Source: Oegoconia quadripuncta (Eukaryota; Arthropoda; Insecta; Lepidoptera; Autostichidae). From it: a stretch of 64,000 nucleotides of DNA. The stretch's first letter is position 1; each line of letters begins with the position of its first letter. Position numbers and translations under genes: made by a program. This document shows positions 38,601-41,600 of this stretch, piece after piece. Below the pieces are notes generated by a model, which saw nothing but the letters and a program-made list of their open reading frames with translations, had not been told where the DNA came from and searched no databases. The stretch is taken from assembly GCA_949316235.1 (NCBI GenBank), contig OX438743.1, forward strand, positions 39,711,242-39,775,241, given 5' to 3'.

Positions 38601-41600
38601 TATTGTAAACTATCTGCTAACGAGGTTAGATAATGAAACTGAACACTAACTTACTGCATATTCAGGTCCAAGGTGCTAAAGGACATGAAGAGGATAGAGG
38701 ATCGCCCCGGCAAGGAGCTGCAGCCTCTCGATTTCGAGAAACTCAAGAAGGAACTCAAGGAATCCTATCCTAATGTAACTATGTTTTCAGCTTTCCTTTT
38801 CCTTTCCTATAACTGGCTAACGCTTGATCTGATTTTAAGTTAAAATTAGGCAGGTGGAAGGAATACATGCCTCAACTTATACGTGCGAAATGCTAGAATA
38901 CACAAAGTGGAATTCAGCCATTTTGACAATGTCAAAAAATAGTGCTGAAATAGTGCACAAAGAAAAAAAATAGTGCCATCACATTCCATTAGTGGTTTTA
39001 CAATAATAATAGGATCAAATTAATCTAGTAGGTATATAATATATAAATAAAATACATACAGCCGAACATAGAAACTCTTAATTTTTTGCTTGAATCAGAG
39101 GTCGCAGGTTCGATCCCCAGCGGGGTACATGTCTAGTACTCGGTTTGGTTGGTGGTAGGGCATGTTAAATGTCCTCCTGGCTAGCTACCACCATCTTATC
39201 TAAGTCTGCCGCCAAACAGCATGTTAATAGCATTGTTGTGTTCCGGTTGTCAGAGATAAGATAGCCAGCCCCCCAAATAAGATGGGGTTTCCGGGTCAGT
39301 ACGCTTCCACTTTCGGCCTCATCTTCACTTAACACCAGGTGTGATTGAGGTCAAGTGATAACACATTGTGCATAAAAAAAATGCATGCCGCATCCAACAG
39401 GTCGCTCTGAATATTTATGGGGGAGCCCTATGTTCAGCAGTGGACGTCATGTGGCTGATATGATGATGATTTTTGGACCCTGTTCAAATTAGATCTCTAT
39501 TTATGTGTAATGTATCATTTTAATTCCAGTTGTCGGAAAAAGACGTGATGTCGGCAGCGTTGTATCCACAAGTTGCGAATGACTACTTCCGCATCCGTGA
39601 CAAGTACGGACCCGTGAAGCATTTGGATACAAAGACTTTCCTCGTCGGCCCTACGGTAAGGAAAAATGCTTATTTAACCCACGGTGTCGTTAGATTCGTC
39701 TTGATCGGCAATGTATATTCACGATAAAAAAATATGGCGCCCGCAAAATACAAAAGGGCTTCTGCTTTGACATTCAAGCGAATGACTTGACGGATTTCGA
39801 GGTAGTGTAGTGTTACTTAAAGTGTTCAGATATTACAAGAGGTAGATTAAGATAAATGCTGCAGCTTTTCAAGACAACCAATCCCCGCTCCGATCCGTAT
39901 TCAACATCGGAATCTAGGTAACCAAGCGCGACGTTTTAGTTTGACAAGTGACATGATATCTGTAACATCGTGGTCGAAAACCTCTTAAGGCAAACTTCTT
40001 TTGATTAAAATTAAAGCCATTCTAACACTGTAGTTTTATTTCTCAGGTGGGAGAAACGATAGAAGTGAAAATCGAGCGCGGCAAGACCTTAGATATCAGA
40101 ACTATTGCTATATCCGAAGAGATGACGGCTGCGGGCGAGCGAGAAGTGTTCTTTGAGCTGAACGGGCAGCTGCGGTCCGTCTTCATAAGGGACGAGAACG
40201 CGAGCAAGGTAAGCGTGTATTGCTTTGTTGTATCCAAAATGACGGCGGCAGTGAGAACGATAAGTTCCTGAAGCTGAATGGGCAACTGCAGTCCGTATTT
40301 ATACGGGACGAGATCGCGAGTAAAGTAAGCTGACGTTGCGTTTTGTGTTCTACATGTAATTTGTTCCTGAAATTGAACGGGCAGCTACGGTGATTTATAC
40401 GCAAAGAGAACTCGGCAAGGTAAGCGTGTGACGTGCTTTGTGTTTTAAATGACGGCACCATGAACCGCCTCCGTGGCTCAATGTATACAACATTGGGTTT
40501 ACGATTCGGAGGTCGCGGGTTCGATCCCCAGCGGGGTACATGTTTAAGTACTCGGTTTGGTTGGTGATAGGGCATTTTAAATGTCCGCCTGGCTAGCTAC
40601 CACCATCTTATCCAAATGTGTTGGGGTTTCCGGATCAGTACGCTTCCACCTTCGACCTCATCTTCACTTAACATCAGGTGTGATTGAGGTCAAGTACCAA
40701 CCCGTTTAGCATGAAAAAAAACCATATGTTCCTGGAGCTGAATAGGCAACTGCGTTCTGTATTTATACGGGACGAGAGCGAGCAAGGTACAGTTCTCGAG
40801 GCGTAAGCTCAGCTTTGCATTTGTGTGAGTGACGTCAAGCTGCTAGCGGTACAAGAGGTGAAGTGCGGCATGTGCGCGGCAGGGAAGCGACGCGCAGCGG
40901 ACACGCCGCGCCTCAGGCCGCGTTTAAACAATGCGCGGGACGCGCTGCGCCACAAGCCGTATCTCTATCTGTGTGCACTCACACAAATGCAAAGCTGATC
41001 TTACGCCTCGAGAACTGTAAGGGTGTAAGGTTTTGTTGTGTCCTAAATGACGGCGGCTATACATGATGTTTGATGAACCTGGCAAATGCAGTCCGTGTTC
41101 GTTCATACAGAACGTGAACACAAGCAAGGTGAGCATTTGACGTCATTACTAGTGTGCAGGTAAGAGATGACACGTATTGTCTGAATGTCCGTTCTGTAGT
41201 GAGTATTTGTGTGTACTAACGTTAAGCTTTAAAAATGGCGTCTTTGGACGAATCGTTTCGTCCCTGCTCATTAGTGTTGTGTAGTGTGTGACGCCACGTG
41301 TGCTTAGTGTGTGACTTACATACAATTTGCTTGATTTCCAGGAGATGACGATCCATCCGAAGGCTGTGAAAGGTGATAAGAACCAGGTTGGAGCACCGAT
41401 GCCCGGAACTGTTCTCGGTGAGTGATTCAAACAAGCGTCCGAGTCAAACCATAATACCATTCAATATGGAGTATTATCATATAAGCTCCTATGCATCGCA
41501 TACCAAATTAATTAAAAATGTAGCAATCAAAAGATTTATGTGAAAGGATTATAATCCTTCAAAACACGGTCAACTGATTTGACTCAATAAAAATGTCAAA

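Noticed and set aside
40183..40575. 130-codon minus-strand frame starting [12 protein letters not shown]
   Set aside because: It crosses a SINE and two ghost copies; the same first residues occur at 54100 in another SINE copy, so it is SINE-derived.
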